DNA from: Acinetobacter piscicola
GTDB taxonomy: Bacteria; Pseudomonadota; Gammaproteobacteria; Pseudomonadales; Moraxellaceae
Direction of reading: 5' to 3'
Length of the DNA: 64,000 nt
NCBI RefSeq assembly: GCF_015218165.1
Contig: NZ_CP048659.1
Span: forward strand, 3,472,001 to 3,536,000
In this document: positions 24,456-32,371 of the stretch, in pieces
How the letters are laid out: every line of letters starts with the position of its first letter
Position numbering within the stretch: the first letter of the stretch is position 1
Program-made: the position numbers and the translations under genes
Notes under the pieces: model-generated
Database searches by the model: none
Told to the model about the DNA's origin: nothing
What the model saw: only the letters and a program-made list of their open reading frames with translations

Positions 24456-25241
24456 TCACAGCTCCTCATCTTTCCATTTTTTAAATTCTGCAATTCGTTC
24501 TTCAAGCTCCCTCGTCCATGCTGGTTTTATATGTGGCACATTTAGGCGCTCAACACCTTGATGGTCAAAAAACTTATACACCTTTGCCGCCAACTTGATA
24601 AACGCCTGTTCAAACGTATTTGCCCAAACATCTAAACGATAATCATGATAATGCTCTTGGTATAATTTACCACCATCTTCTACTTTATTGAGATGTGAGC
24701 CAGTTTCTAAATAAATCACTAATTGCCCATTATCTTCATCATTATATGCACCGTGATAAACATTTTGGCAGTGCCCCCATGTATTCCAGTGCCATGATGG
24801 TACATCACCAATAACCGTCCAAAAAGCTGGGTGTGTATCAATAAAATGATAGGCAGTTAAAAAGTCTGTTGGATTTGCGAGATATGCTTGCTCATTTTCA
24901 AAGGCAGTCTGTAAAGCAGATTGTAAATGCTCAAATTTATTTTTATCGGTGTAGGAAAACAAACTACTAGAAAGATGCTCAGAGGTTTTAAAAAATAGGC
25001 AACCACTCTCTTTATTCTCACCAAAATATTGATAAACCTCTGGTAGAATCTGTAAATCTGTAGGTTTGACATGATGGATCTGGTGTTGTACGTCTTTTAA
25101 GCTTTCATGAATTGCTTCCATACGATCAGGGTAAGTGACGACAAGTTTCGTATCTCGCAGTGATAAAATTGCTGGTTCAGTTATTTGGGGTAACTGTTCT
25201 AACAGCCAGTCTGGTAATTGTTTTAATTCAGTCGGTTGCAT
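24456..25241 (-). CDS. Unknown 261-residue cargo protein
   Basis: Soluble protein with no signal peptide, no membrane segment and no family I recognise. It is rich in Trp/His/Tyr in its middle (VPSWHWNTWGHCQNVYHGAYND). It ends in a charged helix (LEERIAEFKKWKDEEL). It is on the same strand as, and downstream of, the DUF2384-like gene. It lacks the arginine/glutamate/serine pattern of RES toxins as far as I can judge. Confidence 0.55.
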   Translation of the reverse strand: MQPTELKQLPDWLLEQLPQITEPAILSLRDTKLVVTYPDRMEAIHESLKDVQHQIHHVKPTDLQILPEVYQYFGENKESGCLFFKTSEHLSSSLFSYTDKNKFEHLQSALQTAFENEQAYLANPTDFLTAYHFIDTHPAFWTVIGDVPSWHWNTWGHCQNVYHGAYNDEDNGQLVIYLETGSHLNKVEDGGKLYQEHYHDYRLDVWANTFEQAFIKLAAKVYKFFDHQGVERLNVPHIKPAWTRELEERIAEFKKWKDEEL

Positions 25242-25339
25242 TTTTAGTTATCCTTTTTTAAATAATTCCAACTTGTTACATGCGTTACACAACATAATTT
25301 GTGAAAGTTGATTGTAAGTTAGTCCATAGGAGTATATTG

Positions 25340-25699
25340 TCACTCAAGGGCTTCAACAAAATTAAGAACAGAAATCAAGCCACTCATCGTTTCTATTTGA
25401 TGAATTGGGATACCGCTAGTGACTCTATTTTCGGACGTTAAAAAAATCTTCATCGCAGCCTGATCACCACCTGTCAAAGCATGTAAAGCCTGGTATAGAC
25501 GAATCAGCAACAGTGCTAATTTCCCCTGTTTAGAATTTGGATCTAATTCAGGTTGGTTTTGCAATTGAGTGATTGCCTCAACATCCATATCTAGCACTAT
25601 TGCGAGCTGAGACTGACTAAGGGAAAGTAGTTTAGCAGCCCTAAGTACTGACTTTCCCAATACAGCTGCTGGTACTACCTGCTGTTCCAATAACGTCAT
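25340..25699 (-). CDS. MbcA/ParS/Xre (DUF2384) antitoxin-like protein, no RES toxin found
   Basis: A 119-residue protein. The N-terminal helical region is AVLGKSVLRAAKLLSLSQSQLAIVL. The C-terminal toxin-binding-like region has LLLIRLYQALHALTGGDQAAMKIFL and ends SGLISVLNFVEAL, as in DUF2384 antitoxins. GAGGTG precedes the ATG. Partners are normally RES-domain NAD-degrading toxins, but the downstream gene is not an obvious RES protein. Probably an orphan antitoxin or regulator. Confidence 0.75.
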   Translation of the reverse strand: MTLLEQQVVPAAVLGKSVLRAAKLLSLSQSQLAIVLDMDVEAITQLQNQPELDPNSKQGKLALLLIRLYQALHALTGGDQAAMKIFLTSENRVTSGIPIHQIETMSGLISVLNFVEALE

Positions 25700-25775
25700 A
25701 GCATCACCTCAAGCTCTAATTTTACTGATCAAGCCTTAAATCTAACAATATCATACAAATTTCTAGATAAAACAA

Positions 25776-25955
25776 TCACCTATTCCTGTTCGTAGCATAC
25801 CGGTTATTCTTACTTGTTAGACGACCAGAAATAGTCACATAAGCTAATTTTGCCGACACCTGATGATTCATACTTACACCACGCCATGCTGCTTCCAAGG
25901 CAAGTTTTTGATGAACAATGATGGAACACGAACAATAAATCGACCACTATATTAA
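25776..25955 (-). pseudogene. HicB-family antitoxin remnant
   Basis: Read on the - strand, one frame gives YSGRFIVRVPS. A shifted frame then gives HQKLALEAAWRGVSMNHQV, continuing SAKLAYVTISGR to a stop at 25776. Together these match the C-terminal half of HicB-type antitoxins (GRF.vRvP..hQ.La.eA...G.SlNq). It has no start, a frameshift and a nearby G/C homopolymer. No HicA is present. Confidence 0.6.
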
Positions 25956-25991
25956 CCAAGGGGGGGCATTTTTACACTGCCGCTAACACAG

Positions 25992-26504
25992 CTATCTTCC
26001 TATCTTTTTAAAATAGGTTTCACATTTTGAAGCGGGGCCAAAATTATATTTTAAAGCGGTATTGGCTCGAGCTGTTGCATATTCAATACCTTGAATTTCA
26101 CGCTGCTGAGCAAAAACTTGAATCGCAGGATGTAACTGTTCTGAGCAACTGGCATCGTTGCTAAAGTATTTTAAAGTCTTGGTATTGGAAAAATATATTG
26201 CAGCAAACAATCGCCCATCTTTAAACACAATCGCGGATGAAGCATCTAAACTGCTTACAGACCGACCTTCATAATACAGCGCCTCATCTGTTTTCAGTAA
26301 ATATGGCGCTGAGTAATTGTCAAAATTAGATTGAAATTTTAGATAATCATGCTTTAACAATGTTTGAAGTCCTGTTTGGATTTTTGGATTCAAAACAATT
26401 TGAGGAATTGATGAAATATCTGAATATTGAATGAAGTCTAGTTCTTGAGCATGAGTAAAAACGGAGATTGAAAAAAGTAGAAAAAGATAATAGTGATTCT
26501 TCAT
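25992..26504 (-). CDS. Secreted/periplasmic unknown protein at island right end
   Basis: A 170-residue protein with a clear signal peptide (MKNHYYLFLLFSISVFTHA, cleavage after HA). Two Cys in the mature part (CSEQLHP, SKCETYF) may pair in the periplasm. No family recognised. Its start lies 75 bp inside the island on the strand read by the resident pilin promoter, so the insertion may drive its expression. Confidence 0.6.
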   Translation of the reverse strand: MKNHYYLFLLFSISVFTHAQELDFIQYSDISSIPQIVLNPKIQTGLQTLLKHDYLKFQSNFDNYSAPYLLKTDEALYYEGRSVSSLDASSAIVFKDGRLFAAIYFSNTKTLKYFSNDASCSEQLHPAIQVFAQQREIQGIEYATARANTALKYNFGPASKCETYFKKIGR

Positions 26505-26523
26505 ATCAAATTTATTATTTTTA

Positions 26524-26574
26524 TGTCCATATTGACTTACTTATGGATTGTTCATTTTATATGGACACTTATGG
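26524..26574. repeat. Island right end repeats
   Basis: TGTCCATAT at 26524-26532, ACTTATGG at 26539-26546, ATATGGACA at 26559-26567 and ACTTATGG at 26567-26574. The same words occur at the left end in inverted or direct orientation. Probable recombinase-binding array. Confidence 0.7.
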
Positions 26575-26579
26575 AGTAT

Positions 26580-26610
26580 CGATCAAGGTAAAACCTTTTT
26601 GAGCGTTCAT
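26580..26610 (-). pseudogene. pilA: Resident pilin gene, 5' part (31 nt: leader to Ile4/Glu5)
   Basis: Reads ATG AAC GCT CAA AAA GGT TTT ACC TTG ATC G, encoding M N A Q K G F T L I, with GGAG 8 nt upstream. Beyond it the island adds GAT ACT CCA TAA, so the present product is a 13-residue peptide ending I D T P. It joins 10140 exactly in frame. Confidence 0.93.
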
Positions 26611-26812
26611 AACATTTCTCCAATATTTTAATTTTTTATAAAATCAATTGTAGTTTGCGCTCTAACCCCAAAGTGATAAAACGCCAACCATTTAACACTT
26701 TGCTATTCTTATCGAGTTTGGCTTTTTTTACAACAACAATTTTTACTTCTGTTCTTTTTAAGTGTCTTTATGTAAAAAAGTGACACTTTGTGTCACTTAA
26801 TCTGAGCCATCA

Positions 26813-27373
26813 TTAGTTTAAAATAATGGGATGATTCGAAAGCTCGTTATCATCTTGTAAATCTGTTTTTTTATAATATAGATTCAATATATTACCTATA
26901 CTTATAACACCCTCTACCACTGCACTTCTATGGCGTTTTGCTTTTAATTCCATGATCATTTGGTCACATATGGTTTGCCAAACCTGTTGCTCAGTCGCAT
27001 TTTTAATACCACGATCGACCACAATTTCTACTTTTTGTTCACACAAGTTCAAGTACAGTAATATCCCACTGTTCTTTTCAGTGTCCCATACCCCAAGTTC
27101 AGCAAAAAGTTGCTGTGCACGTAAACGTGTATCTTGGTGGTAAGCTTGATGACTTGGAATATGCCCTTCGATCACCACTTGAATCTCACCGACATGTCCT
27201 TGCTCTGCTTGTTTAACCGCCTCTGCAATCGCCATTTGATCAGTTTTAGAGAAATATCGCTTCGATGCAGGCATATAAAAAAAATGCTTAAGCCAACGTG
27301 CAAAACTCGGTGCTACATGCTGCTGTAGTTTGGGTTCTGTGACGATTTGTGTTGTATCTGTTTTACTTACCAT
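26813..27373 (-). CDS. TPM-domain protein (second of pair)
   Basis: A 186-residue protein with a TPM (DUF477) fold: GEIQVVIEGHIPS, RAQQLFAELGVWDTEKNSGILLYL and KVEIVVDRGI. The family is linked to membrane protein or photosystem maintenance and sometimes phosphatase activity; its role here is unknown. No signal peptide. It overlaps the end of the preceding TPM gene by 7 nt, so translation is coupled. Confidence 0.83.
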   Translation of the reverse strand: MVSKTDTTQIVTEPKLQQHVAPSFARWLKHFFYMPASKRYFSKTDQMAIAEAVKQAEQGHVGEIQVVIEGHIPSHQAYHQDTRLRAQQLFAELGVWDTEKNSGILLYLNLCEQKVEIVVDRGIKNATEQQVWQTICDQMIMELKAKRHRSAVVEGVISIGNILNLYYKKTDLQDDNELSNHPIILN

Positions 27374-28449
27374 GAGCCTGAAGCACCTCCCCCACCAAAG
27401 CCGCCACCGCCGCCGCTATATCCACCACCGCCACCGAAGCCGCCGCCACTTCCACCTCGTCCACCACCAGACAGGAACATTTGGAAAATAAGCTGTGCTA
27501 AAGAAGTGATGAGTAAAAAGAAAATCCCAAAACCCAATACAAGGCTCATCAAAATCCCTGACCCATAAATCAAACCTGCAGCAAATGCAGTTACCCCTGC
27601 AACTGAGGCACTCAAACGATTACCAATAATAAAGGAGGCAAAAATACCAATAATTAAAATAATCATCGCTGTGGTCATGGTGCGATCTTTGGCTTCTTGT
27701 TCTTGAATGGCTTGATCTTGACGTGCTTTTAATTCATCAGCAGCTTGCTTTACAATGTCTGGATCTAAATTTAAAACTCTTTCAATTTCAGTCACACCTG
27801 CTTGAATACCCTGCCCATATTGCCCTTGTTTAAAATAAGGTGTGATTTGGTTTCGAATAATTCGGCTAACCATAATATCAGGCAATACACCTTCTAAACC
27901 ATAACCTGTAGCAATATGAATTTTACGGTCATTCACGGCAACTGCGATCAATAAGCCATTGTCCTGTTTGGCAGAACCCAATTTCCACTGCTCCGCCACA
28001 CGCATCGCAAAATCAAAAATACCTTCATTGCCCGTAGTCGGTACAATAATCACGCCAATTTGTGCTTTACCTTGATTGTGCAGATTACGAATTTGCGCTT
28101 CTAAATTTTGCTTTTCACTCGCAGAAAGAATATTCGCTTGGTCAATAACAGGTTGATTGAGTGTAGGTAATTGACGCGTGCCTTGCCCTGCTGCCATATC
28201 ATTGGCAACAGTCGGTGCAGTATTTTGTTGTGTATTCGTTGTGGGTTGTTGATTTGGCTGAGGTGGATTAGATGATGTGGAATTTTGATTTTGAATCACT
28301 TTCCCCATCACCACAGCATCTTCAATGCTGTCCGTTGCGGTCGCCACCTCCGCCCACGTTAACGATTGAAAAGCAAATAGCAACGTGCAGACCAACAGTA
28401 TAAAAACTGCTTTCATTTTACGATGAATATATTTGCACATTTCAATCAT
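27367..28449 (-). CDS. TPM-domain membrane protein with Gly-rich tail (YgcG-like)
   Basis: A 360-residue protein: signal peptide or anchor (residues ~12-32), Gln/Asn-rich linker, TPM domain (~95-225, LPTLNQPVIDQANILSASE ... DNGLLIAVAVNDRKIHIATG), two membrane segments (~255-315) and a Gly-rich C-terminus (GGGFGGGGGYSGGGGGFG). It is exported with its domain in the periplasm. It stands between LemA and another TPM protein, a conserved trio of unknown role in envelope maintenance. Confidence 0.88.
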   Translation of the reverse strand: MIEMCKYIHRKMKAVFILLVCTLLFAFQSLTWAEVATATDSIEDAVVMGKVIQNQNSTSSNPPQPNQQPTTNTQQNTAPTVANDMAAGQGTRQLPTLNQPVIDQANILSASEKQNLEAQIRNLHNQGKAQIGVIIVPTTGNEGIFDFAMRVAEQWKLGSAKQDNGLLIAVAVNDRKIHIATGYGLEGVLPDIMVSRIIRNQITPYFKQGQYGQGIQAGVTEIERVLNLDPDIVKQAADELKARQDQAIQEQEAKDRTMTTAMIILIIGIFASFIIGNRLSASVAGVTAFAAGLIYGSGILMSLVLGFGIFFLLITSLAQLIFQMFLSGGGRGGSGGGFGGGGGYSGGGGGFGGGGASGSW

Positions 28450-28482
28450 AGTTTTCTCACTGTATTTTCAATTGTGATGCTT

Positions 28483-29073
28483 TTAGAAATTTACAGTTGG
28501 AGCTTTGGCAGCACCTGCTTCTGCACTAAAGTTAGGTTTTGTTTTCATACCAATCACTTTTGCAGTCATTGCCTGTGGGAACTGACGTACGTAGGTGTTG
28601 TAATCTTGCACCGTTTCTACATAACGTGTACGTGCGGTACTGATTCGGTTTTCTGTCCCTTCAAGCTGTACTTGCAAATCACGGAATTGCTCATTGGCTT
28701 TGAGGTCGGGATAGTTTTCAGTCACAGCAAGTAAGCGTGATAATGCACCTGTCATTTGCGATTGTGCTTCTTGATATTTTTTAAAGAGTTCTGGATCATT
28801 TAAAACTTCTTTATCCACTTTTAAGCCTGCAACGTTGGCGCGTGCTTGTGTCACTTCTGTTAGCACTTGCTCTTCATGTTTAGCATAACCTTTAACGACA
28901 TTTACAAGGTTTGGCACTAAGTCCGCACGGCGTTGATATTGGTTTTCCACTTCTGACCAAGCAGCAGTGACAGATTCATCTTTTGCTTGCAAAGTGTTAT
29001 AGCCACAGCCTGAGAATGCTAATGTACTTGCTAATGTTAATGCTAATGCAGCCTTTTTCATTGGATTCATCAT
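28483..29073 (-). CDS. lemA: LemA family lipoprotein
   Basis: A 196-residue protein with lipobox AFSGC, so predicted lipoprotein, and a LemA four-helix domain: YQRRADLVPNLVNVVKGYAKHE, VTENYPDLKANEQF and LQGTENRI-like LEGTENRISTARTRY. GAGGG before the ATG at 29073 decides the start over an upstream in-frame TTG. LemA and TPM proteins are commonly co-encoded; function is uncertain. Confidence 0.92.
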   Translation of the reverse strand: MMNPMKKAALALTLASTLAFSGCGYNTLQAKDESVTAAWSEVENQYQRRADLVPNLVNVVKGYAKHEEQVLTEVTQARANVAGLKVDKEVLNDPELFKKYQEAQSQMTGALSRLLAVTENYPDLKANEQFRDLQVQLEGTENRISTARTRYVETVQDYNTYVRQFPQAMTAKVIGMKTKPNFSAEAGAAKAPTVNF

Positions 29074-29248
29074 GTGTACCCTCAAGTATTTATTTGTAAT
29101 TGTTCATTTAAAAGCATATTAGCTGCTTTTAAAATCGATTTATGTTCATTTTTGGTATATCAGAACATTTATTTTATTTATTCATTTTTATATTTTAAAT
29201 TGCTTGAAAATCAAAAAGCCACCCGAAGATGGCTCTGATTAAGATGTT

Positions 29249-29653
29249 TTATTCATCATCTTTCTTTTCTTCTGAAGGAGGTAAATCCTTCACAGCTTCT
29301 GCGATCAGACCAAACATATAGTTACCGTATGCATTGGTTTTGTCATAGTGAAAACGCAAACGAGGTGTAATTCGTGTTTTAATGCGATGACCTAACTCAT
29401 GGCGCAAGAAACCAGAAGCTTTATTTAATACTTCTAAAGTTTCTTTATTTGCCGCTTCACTTTGTTCATCACCTAATTCACGCCCCATTACAGTCACGTA
29501 AACTTCTGCATACCCTAAGTCTGGGCTGACTTTCACCGCTGAGATGGTCACAAGACCACCTAAGCGTGGATCTTTCAGCTCTTGACGAATCAGTTCAGAG
29601 AGTTCTCTCTGAACTGTATCTGCCATACGCTTAAGACGCTGACTACCCGCCAT
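29249..29653 (-). CDS. rbfA: 30S ribosome-binding factor A
   Basis: Cold-shock-related factor for 16S rRNA 5'-end maturation and 30S assembly. A 134-residue protein with LKRMADTVQRELSELIRQEL, DPRLGGLVTISAVKVSPDL and FHYDKT. Its ATG overlaps the infB stop (TAATG), the last gene of the rimP-nusA-infB-rbfA operon. Confidence 0.96.
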   Translation of the reverse strand: MAGSQRLKRMADTVQRELSELIRQELKDPRLGGLVTISAVKVSPDLGYAEVYVTVMGRELGDEQSEAANKETLEVLNKASGFLRHELGHRIKTRITPRLRFHYDKTNAYGNYMFGLIAEAVKDLPPSEEKKDDE

Positions 29654-32361
29654 TAAAGACTCCGTTTAATGAGTTGAACATCATACACTTCGATCTTGTC
29701 TTGTGGTTTGATGTCTTTATAGCCTTTGACTGCAAGACCACATTCCATACCTGCACGAACTTCTTCAACCACGTCTTTATAACGACGTAAAGATTCAAGT
29801 TCACCTTGGAATACAACCACGTCATCACGAAGGACACGAATCGGTTTATTACGGTGTAATACACCTTCAAGTACCATACAACCTGCAGCTGCACCGAATT
29901 TACTTGAATGGAAGACTTCACGTACTTCAGCCACGCCCAGAATCGTTTCACGATGCTCTGGTGCAAGTTTACCACTCATCGCAGCTTTCACGTCATCGAT
30001 CAATTGATAGATTACGCTGTAGTAACGAATGTCGATGTCATCAGCATCTGCTTTTTGACGTGCAGTGTTATCAGCACGAACGTTAAAGCCCAGTAAAACC
30101 GCTTCTGAAGATTCAGCAAGAATTACGTCAGATTCAGTGATCGCACCGACACCTGAACTGATTACACGGACTTTTACTTCGTCTGTAGACAATTCAGAAA
30201 GCGCAACAATCAATGCTTCCAATGTACCACGTACGTCTGTTTTCAATACAACATTCACAATCGGCACATCTTTTTTGCCCATTGAAGCCATAAGGTTTTC
30301 AAGACGCATTGCAGATTGACGTTCAAGACGTTTTTGACGTTCACGATCCAAACGAGCTTCAGCAACTTCACGTGCTTTCTTCTCATCGTCAACCACAAGA
30401 ACTTCATCACCCGCCATTGGTGCCTCAGGAAGACCCAAGATTTCAACTGGAATTGAAGGACCCGCAGATTTAATACGTTGACCATTTTCATCGGTCATTG
30501 CACGAACACGACCATAAGATGCACCCGCAAGTACTAAGTCACCTACATTCAATGTACCATTTTGTACAAGAATAGAAGTTACTGCACCACGACCTTTATC
30601 AACACGTGCTTCGATTACAACACCTTGCGCCGCACCTTCTTCAGATGCTTTCAATTCTAACAATTCAGCTTGAATTGAAATGAGGTCAAGAAGTTCATCA
30701 ATACCTTGACCAGAGTGTGCTGAAACCATTGCAACAGGTACATCACCGCCCCATTGTTCAGGTACGATTTCTTTGGTGGTTAATTCGTTTAATACGCGGT
30801 CTGGATCTGCAGATTCTTTATCCATCTTGTTGATAGCAACAATAATTGGCGTACCTGCTGCACGTGCATGATCAATTGCTTCCGCAGTTTGTGGCATTAC
30901 ACCATCATCTGCCGCAACAACCAAGACCACGATATCCGTTGCTTTCGCACCACGTGAACGCATTGCTGTAAAGGCAGCATGTCCTGGTGTATCTAAGAAA
31001 GTAATAATGCCTTTCTCTGTTTTAACATGATAAGCACCAATATGCTGGGTAATACCACCTGCTTCGCCTTGTGCAACTTTGGCACGACGAATACGGTCAA
31101 GTAACGATGTTTTACCATGGTCAACGTGACCCATGATTGTCACGACAGGAGGACGTGTAGTTTGCGCACCACGTGCTTCTTCTGCCGCTTCAAGTAAGTT
31201 ATCTTCCGCCTGTGTATCAGAAATCAATACGGGGTTATGACCCATTTCTTCTACAACAAGTGCTGCAATTTCTTGGTCAATCGCTTGGTTTTGCGTAACC
31301 AATTCACCCATTTTCATGAGTGATTTAATCACTTCACGGACTTTAACTGCCATTTTCGCAGCCAAGTCAGCAACCACAATGGTTTCACCAATTTCAACAT
31401 CATAAACTTGCTTTTTAACAGGTTTTTCAAAACCATGTTTATTGGCTTGGCTTGTTTTTAAGCCACGTTTATGTGGATTATGGCTGAAAGATTGCTCTTC
31501 TTGACCACGACGACCACCTTTCTTTTGACCACGTGGATTATTCGTGTTGGTACCACGTTTAATTTCACGGTCTTCTTTCGCAAACGAGTCTTCGTAGGCT
31601 TGACCCACTAAACCTGCTGCTAATGGAGAGTCATCAACAACACGAATGGTTGCTGTGGTATCTTCATTTGAATATTTAGACGCCATTTTACGCATTTGTT
31701 CTAGCGTACGTTGTTGCGCCTCTTCTGCTGCCTTACGACGTGCATTTTCTTCAGCTGCTTTAAGTTTTGCAGCCTCAGCTTCACGTGCTTTTTTCTGTTC
31801 AGGTGTTTCAATCGTTTTCACGGTTGCTTTGGTAATTGGCTTATTCGTAGATTTACGCTTAACCACCACCGCCGCTTTTGGTGTTTCTTTTGCAGCTGTT
31901 TGCTGTTTTGCAGCAGCACGCATTTTTTCCAAATTCGCTTTTGCAGAGCTTTCAGATTTCTCTTGCTCTTTTACAGGTGCATCAACCTTAGATTTCTGTG
32001 TCGCTGCAACTTTTGCTTCCGCTTGCGCTTTTGCTAGTGCCTCAGCTTTGATTTGTTCTGGATCTGGCTTAGTAAAAGTATGCTTTTTACGTACTTCTAC
32101 ATTAATCGTTTTCGCCTTACCCGATGTACTTGCTACTTTAGCAGTACTAGTCGTTTTACGTTTCAACGTGATTTTTCCTGCGTTACCCGCATCTTGACCA
32201 TGTGATTTTTTCAAATGGTCGACAAGGGCACTTTGCTGTTCTGTTGTAATCTTGTCTTCAGCTTTCTTTTGTGGCAATCCAGCTTCACGCACCTGATCAA
32301 GGAGCTTTTCAACAGGAAGTCCTACACTGACCGCTAACTCTTTAATTGACTTATCCGTCAT
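29653..32361 (-). CDS. infB: Translation initiation factor IF-2
   Basis: GTPase that places initiator tRNA on the 30S subunit. A 902-residue protein: N-terminal IF2_N module (~1-55), a long Lys/Ala/Glu-rich linker, then the G domain with [15 protein letters not shown] (G1), DTPGHAAF (G3) and NKMD (G4), followed by beta-barrel and C-terminal fMet-tRNA-binding domains. AGGAGG precedes the ATG. It is cotranscribed with nusA. Confidence 0.98.
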   Translation of the reverse strand: MTDKSIKELAVSVGLPVEKLLDQVREAGLPQKKAEDKITTEQQSALVDHLKKSHGQDAGNAGKITLKRKTTSTAKVASTSGKAKTINVEVRKKHTFTKPDPEQIKAEALAKAQAEAKVAATQKSKVDAPVKEQEKSESSAKANLEKMRAAAKQQTAAKETPKAAVVVKRKSTNKPITKATVKTIETPEQKKAREAEAAKLKAAEENARRKAAEEAQQRTLEQMRKMASKYSNEDTTATIRVVDDSPLAAGLVGQAYEDSFAKEDREIKRGTNTNNPRGQKKGGRRGQEEQSFSHNPHKRGLKTSQANKHGFEKPVKKQVYDVEIGETIVVADLAAKMAVKVREVIKSLMKMGELVTQNQAIDQEIAALVVEEMGHNPVLISDTQAEDNLLEAAEEARGAQTTRPPVVTIMGHVDHGKTSLLDRIRRAKVAQGEAGGITQHIGAYHVKTEKGIITFLDTPGHAAFTAMRSRGAKATDIVVLVVAADDGVMPQTAEAIDHARAAGTPIIVAINKMDKESADPDRVLNELTTKEIVPEQWGGDVPVAMVSAHSGQGIDELLDLISIQAELLELKASEEGAAQGVVIEARVDKGRGAVTSILVQNGTLNVGDLVLAGASYGRVRAMTDENGQRIKSAGPSIPVEILGLPEAPMAGDEVLVVDDEKKAREVAEARLDRERQKRLERQSAMRLENLMASMGKKDVPIVNVVLKTDVRGTLEALIVALSELSTDEVKVRVISSGVGAITESDVILAESSEAVLLGFNVRADNTARQKADADDIDIRYYSVIYQLIDDVKAAMSGKLAPEHRETILGVAEVREVFHSSKFGAAAGCMVLEGVLHRNKPIRVLRDDVVVFQGELESLRRYKDVVEEVRAGMECGLAVKGYKDIKPQDKIEVYDVQLIKRSL

Positions 32362-32371
32362 GTATTACCTC

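Larger units (their letters stand above)
10141..26579. mobile_element. 16.4-kb site-specific island (GInt-like, recombinase trio) inserted in the pilin gene
   Basis: The boundaries are defined to the base by the split pilin reading frame. The left end begins ATCTACATTCCATAAGT. The right end, read inward, begins ATACTCCATAAGTG. Both ends carry inverted CCATAAGT and several TGTCCATAT / ATATGGACA copies. The recombination module is four genes on the - strand (21603 to 15825): three large overlapping tyrosine recombinases and a small coiled protein. This matches the ginABCD layout of GInt islands as I recall it, and is also reminiscent of Tn554 tnpABC. Cargo is a pilin cassette on the left, and regulators, antitoxin-family genes and unknown genes on the right. 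No obvious target duplication is present. Confidence 0.9.

Noticed and set aside
24456..25241. RES-domain toxin partner for the DUF2384-like gene
   Set aside because: The protein is longer than usual and I could not find the expected Arg/Glu/Ser pattern.
15825..26579. Island limited to the recombinase half, with the pilin cassette being native chromosome
   Set aside because: The split pilin reading frame places both boundaries exactly at 10141 and 26579, and end repeats occur at both, so the cassette is inside the element.
10141..26579. Prophage
   Set aside because: No capsid, portal, terminase, tail or lysis genes; only integrase-type recombinases and regulators.
27347..27568. Proline-rich reading frame on the + strand
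   Set aside because: It is the antisense of the Gly-rich tail of the TPM protein on the - strand.
31646..32197. Long + strand frame opposite infB
   Set aside because: Antisense shadow of the Lys/Ala-rich IF-2 linker, with no ribosome site or family match.
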